Assembly: GCF_032362555.1 (NCBI RefSeq)
Contig: NC_083507.1
Span: 6,141,001-6,205,000, forward strand
Direction of reading: 5' to 3'
Source: Amyelois transitella
Lineage: Eukaryota > Arthropoda > Insecta > Lepidoptera > Pyralidae
Length of the DNA: 64,000 bases
Both the position numbers and the translations under genes were made by a program. Below the pieces are notes generated by a model. It was given only the letters and a program-made list of their open reading frames with translations, was not told the origin of the DNA and made no database searches. This document shows, in pieces, positions 1 through 10,700 of this stretch (position 1 is the stretch's first letter; every line of letters begins with the position of its first letter).

Positions 1-3000
1 GTTACAACATTTTGGATGAAACAGAAAGGATGTTCCGCACCAAAGTACAAGTTACTATCCCTAAGTTTAAGATTGAAACCGAGATTGACTTGAAATCTCT
101 TTTACCTAAGGTATTTTTTTTTATTATTCGTACTGCTTTATCGTTCAACGAAGTTTGAATATACTTGTTTAGAGTTAAACTATAACTATGTTATTCTCAT
201 TTGGATATCCTTTTCAATTCTGTCTTAGTGAAACAGTTTACAAAAAAACTATGGTTCATGGTCTTTTTAGTTTCTGGTCACATTTTTATGCCGCATTGCT
301 GGAATTAGGACTTTCTTGCTCCTGTATCTATAAAAAAGATACATCAGCATTATTTATTTAATCACACCGGATTTTTATGTCATTCCAGCTGGGAATTAAA
401 CAGATCTTTGATGAAGAAAATTCGGGTTTGACCAAAATCCTTAATTCGGGTGAAAAAATCCATGTTTCCAAAGCGATACAAAAAGCTTTCATCGAGGTGA
501 ACGAGGAAGGAGCGGAGGCCGCTGCTGCCACGGGTAAGCAACCTTCTCATAATTTTACCTGAAGTGTGTATTTCATTTGACTAAATTCAGAAGTCGTAAA
601 TAATTCAGTAACTAATTGGAGAAAAGTGAAATAAATTATATTAGGAAAATTTCTAGAAGCGCATATTATTTTCTATTCAATCAGATGTCATAAATGATTC
701 AGTAACGTATTCAGACAAGTGAAATATCACTCAGGAAGTAGCTGTCATGAAACGATAATTCCTGATTGACCAATACATGAATTAATTTTATTCATTATGA
801 TGATATAGCAGATGTTTAGTAAATGATGTATTTCATTTTTTCGTTAAGGATGGCTAAGTTTCTGTGTCATTAAGCGGGGGCTTGTAGTTTTTAATCATTC
901 CTTATAACTGTAATGTCCTGATGCTTTTGTGAACTAAGGACAAAGTTAAATATCTAGTTATTTAGTAGACATTAGTTTAATTGACAAACACATGGACAAC
1001 GAGACTAAACGTATTGCCAAAATTATGCGTTAATTTACATAAAAAAGAAACCTTTGGATCAAGATATTTCAAGCAAAAGAGAAAAAGCCATTGAAGTTGT
1101 TTCTGAAAGATAATATTGATTTATTGAAACAAATTATTCTGTCATATATATTTATCAGTTTACCTTTAAATGATAAACAAGTGATATTAAATTATCTAAT
1201 GACGGTGGTTTTTATCTTGCATTTGTGGAATGTGCTTATTGCTGTCCATTTCTAAATTATTTATTTTCTACGTATGCACTGAACATATGTATATCTGCAC
1301 AATAACTTGTAAAACGATAGATGAAACACGCTAACCAGCATTTTCTTTTATCTACAAATGCGATAAGTTGTTGGTAAAACAACGATAGGCATGCATGTAC
1401 TCTTATGTAGGTACCATAATTACGAACTAGTATGATTTTTTGGGTGAATCATCGACCAATTTCACCGATACACGATGACCTGTTTGTTGCAAACGTGCGT
1501 GTTATCTCATGGGCAACTAAGTAGGTATATACTAGTAAAATTATGCCTGTTAATATGCAAAAATACTCAGTTTGTATTTTTACAATTTAATAAATATTCT
1601 CTTGGTATCTAGAGGCATGTGAGTCCGTCGCCAAGAAAAGCAAGTGACGCTCAAGGGCACTACATACCTTCTTTCGAAAGGTTGCGTCGTTTTGCATATT
1701 CCAAGAAACCCTCTAGTTTGCTCTAATGTGGCTGAATGACAAAAAATTTCACGCACACTTTTTATTATGGTGATGGTTCATAAAATTGCTTGTTGTTTAA
1801 TGTTTGCATTGGACGTTCTCACATTAGTGTTTTGTCAACCATCGATCACGATTAAGCGTCCAAACAAGTTACTAATAAAATAATGGTCAATCTGTTCTAT
1901 TTTTTTATACATAAATTCGATTGGTTGGTAAAAATTTAATGTAATAAGAGCGGTCCCTGTGAATCGTTTGCGAGTGTATACGTGTGCGGCGCAGCTGGAG
2001 TTGTGCGCGTACGCCGTTCGATGCCGAGCCCGCCTGAGCAGTTCCGCGTGGACCGGCCGGCGCTATGGTGTCTTCTTGTGGATCAACAGATGATATTTGT
2101 AGCCAGATTCCAACCAACCCCGCTTCCGAATACTCAACGCGATGAACTTTAAGCTAGTTCCACGAGCAAATATAAATATTGATCTGTAACGACGATATTA
2201 AATTTTTATTATTTAAATTAGTTAGGTACTTGTGTTGTAACTAAGTGGTCGTACACTTTTTAAAAATCTTTTGCCCGTGTAACTAACTTCCCTTGGAACA
2301 ATCGAGAGTGGGGTGAATGGTGTCAGTGGTATACATAGATAAATTAATGACCTCTCAGAACTTAAAAATAGTATTAAGTACCCATTGCAGTTCCACCTGC
2401 GCTGCCGTCGCCCCGCTCCCGCGCAATCTTATTGCCCGTGGTCGCACCATGGGCCCGTACAAGACGTGTAAACTTGAATCGTTAGTGCTAGAATCTGCAC
2501 CTTTCCTTTCGTTATTGACTTTATTGGTTTTATTTCTAAACTCATCCGAAAAGTCTAGCTCTTTGCACAGATGTTGGAGCGTAATGGATCTATAATAGGA
2601 TCCCAAGCCTAGCATTACCTACTCTCTAGTAAGGAATAACTTAAGTAGTACGGGCCCTGACCGGTGTCCCCCCGCAGGTATGGTGATGGCGTTGCGCTGC
2701 GCAATGCCGATGCCCCCGCCGCGATTCTGCGCAGACCGACCATTCCTCTATCTACTCACTGGCTCCGATCACACCATTCTCTTCATCGGCGTGTACTGTG
2801 GAAAGAAATAAATTAATATCCTCTTAATTGTTATTTAAACAACTTCGTTGTAATGTAATTTATGTAATTCGTGAAAGTTAAGATATTACCACAGTGATTA
2901 TGCACAAGCATGTTATTTGTCGTTTACAGTATACGCACCAGCAAATAATTCATTAATTCACCATGAAAACATGATTTATCCACTTACTTAAAATCTATTC

Positions 3001-4901
3001 ATGTAAAACCTATCTTAAGAATTATTCTTAGTAAGAAAAATGTATGGAACATTTAAGGTAACTACTTAAATGAAGAGTATGCAATGTGTGTGACTCCTTT
3101 AGCTAGAATTTAATATCTTTATGTATGTAAAGGATAAAGGTCAACAAAAAACAAGTAATTTACAGCGACATTTTATGTTCATATTTCACTTTATATGATC
3201 GTTTAGAAATACACCTTCCTCAAACCTTGTACCTAACCTCAAACAATGTCGGGTTAGTTTAATCATGTGATAAGTATGTAATACATTTTGGGACGTCTTT
3301 CAGCCATGGTGGTCGCGATGTGCATGGCCATGGTTGGGGAACCACAGGTGCCAAGGTTTGTCGCTGACAGACCTTTCTTGGCCGTTATACTGGACCAAAA
3401 TAGCGTTCCCTATTTCTACGCAACTTACGCCGGGAAAAAATAATACTGTACAAATTTTAAATTAATGTTATTGAAAAATAAAACTATTATGTGTACAAAT
3501 AATACAACTAGTCGCATTTATTTTATGGTATTTATTTCAGATTCAAGTTAAAAGATTTGTGCATTTTAAGCTTTTATGCGTACTAATAAAACCTTATCTA
3601 TATCCAAAGAGTTTATAACCGGTATTGAACAAGAAGCCGTTATACAAACAGTGTAGGTATACCTATTATACATATTACCTACCTATTATTATATCAATAT
3701 AAATCGTTTGACTGGTCAGTATTACTATTACCAGTAGTTGTAGCTCAGAATTATTAATAGTACCACTAACGTAGTTGTAGTTCTTTTATACATGCAGTCC
3801 GATTTTAACCAACACCTTGTTAAGAAAAATGTTTCTTCATATGAACTGTTTATGGTTATAGGAGCACAATCTTGGCTTAAAAACTTAAATGTAATTAAAT
3901 ACATTATATTATTCTGTTGTAAAGGTTACTTCAAAGTTTATCGAAAATTTTATGTCGTCGTTAAGTATTTTAAGTTTACAAACATGATGGTTCGATCCTA
4001 AGATGATTGCATAAAAAAATTACTTTAATGTTGTTTAGACGGGTGTCAAGTAAGATTAAAGTGTGAAATTCTCTCTCTATCTGATTTATAGTTTATTTAT
4101 TTTTTACAAAAAGATCTTCAAGTGAAAACGTGAATCAGTCAGTAATTTAACTTGGTGCTTAGGTACTAAACATTATGGAAATGAAAATATTTATTTCATC
4201 TTTGTTAATACTTAATAGTTTGTGAATGTTTGGATTATATTTATTATGTGTGTCCAACTGTGGTTATATATTTTTATATTTGCGTATTTAAAAGAAATAA
4301 TCTTCCTTATTTTATTTTTGTCATAAACGGAGACCTGTTAGGTATGTGTATTTAGACTTTTTATTGTTTAATATAAACATTTATTTAAGAATGTTGTTTT
4401 TCATTTCCTATCTTACTGTGAGGGTATCCTCAGTAAAACAAATATCATCCTTATACCTATAAGATTAGCATCTTTCTTGGTAACTACTGTACTGTACATA
4501 TAAAGTTCAAATTTATAGTTACACTTTCGATATTCAAAAATTAATGTTACGTGTCCAAAAATATTTTTTATTTGGGGACCAAAAAATCTATAAGTAGTCC
4601 CGATATTATTAGGTATTTTTGTTTATTTACAGCAGCCAACGTAACGCTGAGATTGAACGCTCCAATTTGTGATGTGTTTAACGCCAACCATCCGTTCCTT
4701 GCCGTTATTATTGTTAAGAAAAAAGGTTTTTGTTTCAAGAGTGGTTTGAAGCCAGTTACACTCTTTTGGTTAATATATAGAGGTGGCAAGCAAAATATTA
4801 TTCAGAAATGCTTACAATGCTTGATGATTTCGTCCGGGGCGATCAAAGAAAAACTTAATAAGCGTAGTAACAGACATGTTAAAAATGTTGATCCTACTTA
4901 G
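1..4901 (+). CDS. Inhibitory serpin, 3' part, with shared hinge exon and alternative last exons
   Basis: Partial gene cut by the left window edge. The first visible exon (to 110) encodes the serpin strand VTIPKFKIETEIDLKS. It joins in phase 0 to exon 389-533, which begins LGIKQIFDEENSG and runs into the hinge EVNEEGAEAAAAT, the small-residue P17-P8 pattern of inhibitory serpins. That exon ends at 533 with one base of a split codon (donor GTAAGC). Four downstream exons each begin after an AG in the matching phase, encode a different reactive loop followed by the serpin C-terminal strands, and carry their own stop: 1995-2152, 2678-2811, 3304-3443 and 4633-4901. This is the alternative-terminal-exon design known from Manduca serpin-1 and Drosophila Spn42Da (Spn4). 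The product should be a secretory-pathway suicide inhibitor of serine proteases. Gene identity as serpin is near certain; orthology to a named serpin is inferred. Confidence 0.95.
534..1994 (+). other. Serpin intron, no further exon seen
   Basis: AT-rich intron between the hinge exon and the first alternative last exon. I looked for the serpin C-terminal pattern (an F..DRPF-like strand followed by a hydrophobic strand) after AG in the right phase and found none before 1995. Confidence 0.5.
1995..2152 (+). CDS. Serpin alternative last exon A: RVRR reactive loop and C-terminal RDEL
   Basis: Joined in phase to the hinge exon (split codon G+CT), this exon reads AGVVRVRRSMPSPPEQF, then VDRPALWCLLVDQQMIFVAR and ends NTQRDEL-stop. 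The DRPA strand and the IFVARF strand occupy the positions of the serpin DRPF and FxGR segments. RVRR matches the furin-type R-X-R-R consensus and sits at the scissile-bond region; by simple counting from the hinge P1 is the first or the second Arg of the RR pair. The final RDEL is a KDEL-type ER retrieval signal. Drosophila Spn42Da makes an isoform with a dibasic RCL and a C-terminal HDEL that inhibits furin, so the same role is inferred. The exon is GC-rich relative to its surroundings. The polypyrimidine tract before the AG at 1993-1994 is weak, so splice usage needs a transcript. Confidence 0.85.
2678..2811 (+). CDS. Serpin alternative last exon B
   Basis: The acceptor is CCCCCCGCAG, phase 1 as required. 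The peptide begins GMVMALRCAMPMPPPRFCADRP and continues FLYLLTGSDHTILFIGVYCG before KK-stop. The ADRPF and ILFIGVY segments are textbook serpin C-terminal strands. Counting from the hinge puts Arg in ALRC near P1, suggesting a trypsin-like target. AATAAA overlaps the stop codon (around 2806), so a very short 3' UTR is possible. Confidence 0.9.
3304..3443 (+). CDS. Serpin alternative last exon C
   Basis: The acceptor is GTCTTTCAG, in phase 1. The peptide begins AMVVAMCMAMVGEPQVPRF, then VADRPFLAVILDQ and ends YATYAGKK-stop, with the same terminal GKK as exon B. The DRPFLAVIL strand is diagnostic. The P1 region (MCM) is hydrophobic or Cys, so a chymotrypsin- or elastase-like target is a reasonable guess. 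AATAAA follows at about 3477. Confidence 0.9.
4633..4901 (+). CDS. Serpin alternative last exon D with long C-terminal tail
   Basis: The acceptor is a tandem CAGCAG (AG at 4631-4632 or 4634-4635), and both choices keep frame, changing one Ala. The peptide reads AANVTLRLNAPICDVFNANH, then PFLAVIIVKKKG and, after an eight-residue excursion, VTLFWLIYRG. The NHPFLAVII and VTLFWLIYR stretches fit the last two serpin strands. LR in TLRL falls near P1. The reading frame continues about 38 residues beyond the usual serpin end, giving a Lys/Asn-rich tail of unknown role. It is less conserved than exons B and C, and the stop at 4899-4901 is the first in frame. Confidence 0.78.
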
Positions 4902-5404
4902 CTGTATTGTTTTGTATGTATTATATTGTAATACTGTTTTTTTTACGTTTCTTTATTTGTAGATAGTGTTTAAATAGCGGGAAGAGCATTGCAACTGTGA
5001 ACATGCGAAGATGAGAGTGTATTAATATTGTTTTATCGTGTCAATGGCTTTAAAGTACCTATATAATAGCCCAGAAAGTAGCGGCGTTCACCGCCGAGCC
5101 ATAGGCCGCAGCCAAATTATCCTTTGTACATTAGTAAAGATAGCTACGGGGCCCGACAATATTTGATCCATCGTCTTCACGCCTGGAGAACCCTTCTTTT
5201 TCTGCAATCCATTGCATCTACCCACGCTCTAAGACCCACACCAGAACGGACGAACAGAACAGAATTTATGCCCAGGAGAAAGTTTTTGTCATAAGGTAGG
5301 TAACTGTGCGATGTTAGTGTCTAAATATATGAAAGAGTTGAAACATTTACCTATATGCAAGTAAATTGTAATGTTAAGTAGATCAATAGGTACCTACCTA
5401 ATTT
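4902..5404. other. Downstream flank of serpin, no gene seen
   Basis: AT-rich flank with a short GC-richer patch around 5080-5270. No serpin-like strand, no other domain and no clear repeat could be recognised. Confidence 0.4.
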
Positions 5405-5672
5405 GTACATACATACATACATATGGTTACGTCTGTATCCCTTGCGGGGTAGACAGAGCCAACAGCCTTGAAAAGACTGAATGGTCACGTTCAGCTATTT
5501 GGCTTAATGATAGAATTGATTCAAATAGTGACAGGTTGCTAGCCCAGCGCCTAAAGACGAATCCCAAGTTTGTAAGCCTATCCCTTAGTCGCCTTTTACG
5601 ACATCCATGGGAAAGAGATGGAGTGGTCCTATTCTTTTTTTCCATGGTGCCGGAAACCACACGGCACACGGT
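5405..5672 (-). repeat. SINE-like (CATA)n-tailed repeat, near full length
   Basis: It starts with CATACATACATACATATGG, contains GGGGTAGACAGAGCCAACAG and CGCCTTTTACGACATCCATG, and ends near GTGCCGGAAACCACACGGC. The same roughly 260-bp sequence recurs at least fifteen times in the window in both orientations with varied truncation. Read in its own sense it opens with GTGTGGTTCCCGGCACC (a B-box-like motif) and ends in (TATG)n, so it behaves as a retroposed short element. Confidence 0.85.
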
Positions 5673-5873
5673 ACCTACTTTGTTAACATTAAATACTTAT
5701 CGAATAAAATAAGCGAAGTAAATGTTGTTTGGCGTTTATATTTTATTGAGGCACTTTATAAACGCTATTGTAGTACCTATTTAATTCATTCGTTTTGGTT
5801 AAACCATACGGAGGTGGTATAATAAAATTGCAAAACAATCCAAATAGGTACCTATGTTTAAGTCATATACCTA

Positions 5874-7095
5874 ACTAGCTGTTGCCCGCGACTTCGTATG
5901 CGTGGAAGAGTCGCAAATACCACAGGAATGTGGTGTGTGGCATTTATGAAAAGTACCCGACGTCATTCTCCAGACTGTTCTTAGACCCCACAAATAATAA
6001 AGAGAAAATATTTGTATTTTTGTATGTTTGTAACGAAGATACTCAAAAGCTTCTGGACTTTTTGGCGCATATAATATGTAGAATAGATCTTCGGAAGTGA
6101 CTTAGGCATTTTTATAGAATTTTCATGGAAATGAAGCCCTGCCTTAAAGCAAGTTATATGTATATATACACAAAATTTCAAGAATATTGCTTCAGTAGAT
6201 AACGCGTGAAGAGACAACAAAGAAACAAACGTTTGCTTTTATAATATTAGTTGGGATTCAAAAAAAAGTCGAATAACCACAACGGAAAATATAAAATACC
6301 TACTAGCTGTGCCCGCGACTTCGTCCGCATGGAAAAGTTATTTTGGGCATCATTGAATGAATAATTTTCCCTGTTTGTTTCACATTTTCCATTATTTATT
6401 CGCTCCTAATAGTTGCAGCGTGATATGATATATCATCACGGAATAATTCTTTCATACATATCTATGTATATTTTTGGCATCACCGTTTTCGCAGCGCAAG
6501 CAACGGAAGCCCTCAAGGATGAATATTTTAATTCCCGTTTTTTTCCACATAATCTTTTATTTCTTCGCTTCTTATAGTTGCAGTGTGATGTTACATAGCC
6601 TTAAGCCTTCCTCGATAAATGGTCTAATTAACACAAGAAGACTTTTTCAATTCAGTAGTTCCTGAGATTAGTGCGTTCAAACAAACAAACAAACTCTTCA
6701 GCTTTATAATATTAGTATAGATAGAACCACCATATATTTCTTTATTCCTAAACTAGCTTCCGCCCGCGACTCCGTCCGCGCGGATGTCGGTCTTCGCGTG
6801 GATGGTTTATTTCTCCATTTCGAGTAACACTGACAATGACACCCTATAAATATCTATGGACCCAAATACCTACGGGTAACGCAACGTGTGTTCGCGGTTC
6901 TACAGAACATAAATGGATGAATGGAATGGATAAAACTGAAAAATTAAGATTTATTTTTTTCTACGTATTTTCCCAGGATAAAAAGTATCCCATTTTATGT
7001 CCAGGATAATAAGGTATAATTATACCAAGTTTCATCGAAATCGAACCATTAGTTTTCACGTGATGCCTGAACATACAGACAGACAAAAAATTTTT
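5874..7095 (+). repeat. Three tandem copies of the 'GCCCGCGACTTCGTCCGCG' lepidopteran repeat
   Basis: Copies lie at about 5874-6255, 6301-6722 and 6752-7095. Each opens with ACTAGCTG(T)GCCCGCGACTTCG or a decayed version, and the first two end in TTTATAATATTAGT. The third carries the related ACCAAGTTTCATCGAAATCG and CAGACAGACAAAAA segments. This is one of the commonest interspersed families in moths. I believe it belongs to the non-autonomous Helitron-like Lep1 group, but the class name is from memory. Confidence 0.7.
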
Positions 7096-7754
7096 TAATC
7101 ACATATTTGGGTTTGGTATCGATCCAGTAACATCCCCATGCTATTTATTTTTTCAATATTTTCAATGTACAGAATTGACCCTTCTACAGATTTATTAAAT
7201 GTATAGATTCTAAAGCGTGGGTTTTTGGACAAAGTATCTGTGAGTTGAATTCGTTTTTTTTTTAATTAAAATAATATAGTAATCGGTTCCATAACAAACA
7301 CAAATCACAATCATGCGAAAGATGTTGGGGGATGTTTTACCACACACTAACCGATTAGCGCATTTGATGATTGGTTAGTACCAAATCAACATATATTTTT
7401 TAACAGAATCTAATACAAAGGATGAAAATCTTTTAAGCTATTTTAATACCATGTTCTTAACGTTTTTCTTTTATGCACACTTCAGTAGGTATAAAATTAT
7501 TTAAACCTAAATGCCTACTTAGACATTAACCACGGACATAACTGATTGCAGTTTCATGGACACTACTAGCTAGCCACTACTTCTAGTATGATAAGAAATT
7601 TGATTGCGTGCGGTTCTGATATCAAATTGTTTACAAGATTTGTACAATGTGAATACAAACGAAAAATAAAAATTACAGAATTAAATTTAGGTTTTGCTTA
7701 TATTGAGTGCGATTGTGATTTTAGCGAGCGAATACTATGAGAATGTAATTAAAG

Positions 7755-10700
7755 ATGTTAAAGTTTTTTTTGTTGATGATGTCATTCAAACATTATAGTG
7801 AATCTCTTCGAATTTTTCCGCGACCAGTTTATCACCTGACAGCACCATCGCGTCTTCAAGTATACAAATGTAGAGTACTGCATCGCTGTGGAGACCTGGT
7901 AGACTTAGAAGATCTTAGTGGACAAGAATATTATGATAAAAATAATAATTTAAGAATGGTGCATCATTATGTGACTAAGGATACAATAGACGCGTTGATC
8001 AACCCATATTTCGAAACGACAAGTAAACCGGCCACTGATAATTTTTTTTACAATAGTATTCCTTTAAATTCACACCTAGGGAATCACTTTATTTTTAATC
8101 ATCCCACCTATGATGTCAATAACTACAGATCAAGTTCTCCAAAGTATGATCCGACTCCTATGTCAGTAAGTTCTTTAACAAAATTGAAAGAAATCGTAAC
8201 GAATAAGGTCAAAATTGCTTCACGCATATGGAATGCAAAGCATCGTTATTTCGAATCCGATATACCATCATCATTTGCCAAAAATGAAATTGACACACTT
8301 GGTGCTATTAATAAAAGCAATGTTCCTTCACATATATTCAATACAGAGAAAAACTTATTTGAATCTGAATCATCAGCAATACCCGATACTGAAATTGACT
8401 CGAGTGTTGATAAAGAAGCAAAACACTATCTAGAAAGTCACATATCCGATAATACCACTAATATTTCATTAGCTCATTCTCAGAGATTGTTACTAAACGA
8501 ATTTAAAATTGGGTTGGACAAACTTGAGCGGCAATTTTACATGGTAAGACTTATATCATTTTACCTACTGCCTTACTTGAATATCCATGATGAGCAAAGA
8601 TGCCTTCAAGACCTATTCTAAAATAATTCCATCCATAATATGCATTATCTTAATTAAGACCTTTCCTGCAGGTCTTTTTAAATAACAGAGGTTTGTGTTA
8701 AACCACCAGACGTTTCGCCTGGTTTTTAAACTTTTTCAGGTGACATTCAACAAACTTAAAAACATGACTGCCGGCGGGTCTCGTGCTGAAAACGCTATCA
8801 GTTTCGTCCAGTCCGCCCTCTTCGTGCAGTTGATATTGCTGGCGGTGTCCATTGACAGTGATAACGATGTGAAGATGAAAATTGACAACTGCATTGGAAT
8901 ACGAACGCACATTTCAGACGCAGTAAGGACGTATTTATACCGTATTTATTTTCAATATCTTAAAATAGTAAAATCACGAAATTAGGACTAATACAAAGAA
9001 TAAAAAAGATGGTTCGCGTTTTGCTGAACCGATTTTGATGGGGTTTTCAGGAAACTATATGTTACACTTAAGAAGAGGTTTCAGAGTTTCTGAAACCGAC
9101 TTCAAAAAGGAGGATATCGAATGAAGTCGGTTCACTTGTTACAAAAGTTATTTTTGTAGTTAATTAGATACCTAAGTGTGAAGTAACCGATTACAATTGT
9201 AAGTTACAAGTTTGAAATATTTTTTAAATTATACCAATTAGTAAAAAATGTGTCCATTTTAGGAAAGAATACAACTTATAGATGATGTTGTCTCGTCATT
9301 GCCAACTGCGAGTCACGGTTTGGTATTCCGCTGGTCATCTCACTTAGTGTTGGGACGGAACTATAATGTTAGCGACGCATTCAGAAATGGCGCTGCAGTT
9401 GCATTGCGTCTACATTTGGACCAGTTCAATGGAACAGAATCTCCGAAAATACTAAGTGAAATATTGAATCGAATGGTAATTACTTCACCACCCCAATAAC
9501 AATCTCAGTTCGATCTAAAGTTTTGGCTGGCAGAGAATGCATTTATTTTACCTAATGTATATTTTTTGTTGCTTTCTTTTTTTTTCTTACGCGTTTCGGC
9601 ACTATACTTAACCCTTTTTGTCCTTAGGGCTTTGACTCCAAGCAGTTGGAAATGAGATGCCTACGACGATTGGGTTTAGGCTATGTTGAGATTATCTTTC
9701 CTAATATCTGTGAAGTTTATTATAGGTATTTGTTTGTTGTAGGTGGAAGAAGATTCTAATGGCGCTATTCATAATACATTCGAACCAGAAGACCTTTCTG
9801 GGACCATCAGCGCAGTCTTCTTAACTACCTTATACCTTCGTAGTCGATGGCGTACTGCGCCAACTGTCTTAAATGGTTCCAGGATCTTCCGAGATGCGTA
9901 TGAAGACCCTGATAGGACAATTCGCATGATACGCATCAATGACATGATGCGGTACGCCAATCTCATCGATTGCGATGCTGAGGTAGGTAAACTACTTAGT
10001 GATAATGTTTGAAATTTATTGAAGTTTAACCAAAATACATGAATTTTTATATTGTGATAGTGAAATAATACTTAATTAATGTACTTATTTTGTCTTATAA
10101 TGTAAATAATGACTACCGTTTTTATACATTAATTATCTGCTGGAATATAAGTGACAATCAATATTAAATATGCTAAAAGAGAAATAATAAATACCACACT
10201 ATTTATGATGTTACAAAATGTTACCCAGTCATTAGTGGTGCGTTGAGTTTCACTGCTGGTGTTACCTTCATCTTCTGCTAATTTCGTTTTCAATGAGTCA
10301 CTGGGGTCAAACTCCGTGAACACCACATATTTACCTGGACCCGTTCTCACGAGATGAGCGACGTATGTGATCCATCTAGGAGTCGGATCTTCGCGCTTCG
10401 TGAGTGTCATTAGCAATAACGTTACCAGGATTCCAACCAGTGTCAGCAGCATGGAGTCGCGGACAAAGAGTAAAATAATGGGTGTATCCGCTCCGTGTTT
10501 TGGAATATCGTATCCAATTTCCGTCAAAAATATAAAGTGACCAAAAAGACTAAAGCATAATAGCAACAACCTTATGTTGTCTTTTACTCCCAATAAAAGC
10601 GATGTCAACGTCAATAGAACTATTACTATGGAGGGAACAACCACAATAGCTGCTGGTCCGGCGGCTTCCCTCTTCAGTACAAACGTATACTTTAACATTG

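Noticed and set aside
1905-2117. Reverse-strand open frame of 70 codons
   Set aside because: It is the shadow of the serpin terminal exon A on the other strand, with no family resemblance.
2317-2615. Possible further serpin terminal exon or a small gene
   Set aside because: A GC-rich patch after CAG gives QFHLRCRRPAPAQ in one frame, faintly like the FRVDRPA strand, but no hydrophobic final strand follows and stops come early. At best it is a dead exon.
5371-5712. Open frames of 80-113 codons on both strands
   Set aside because: They fall within the SINE-like repeat and recur with other copies; they do not code for a recognisable protein.
9629-9724. Possible extra exon of the serpin-like gene after CCTTAG
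   Set aside because: The serpin fold reads continuously from exon 9263-9475 to exon 9743-9982, so an insertion here would break the order. No serpin motif is encoded.
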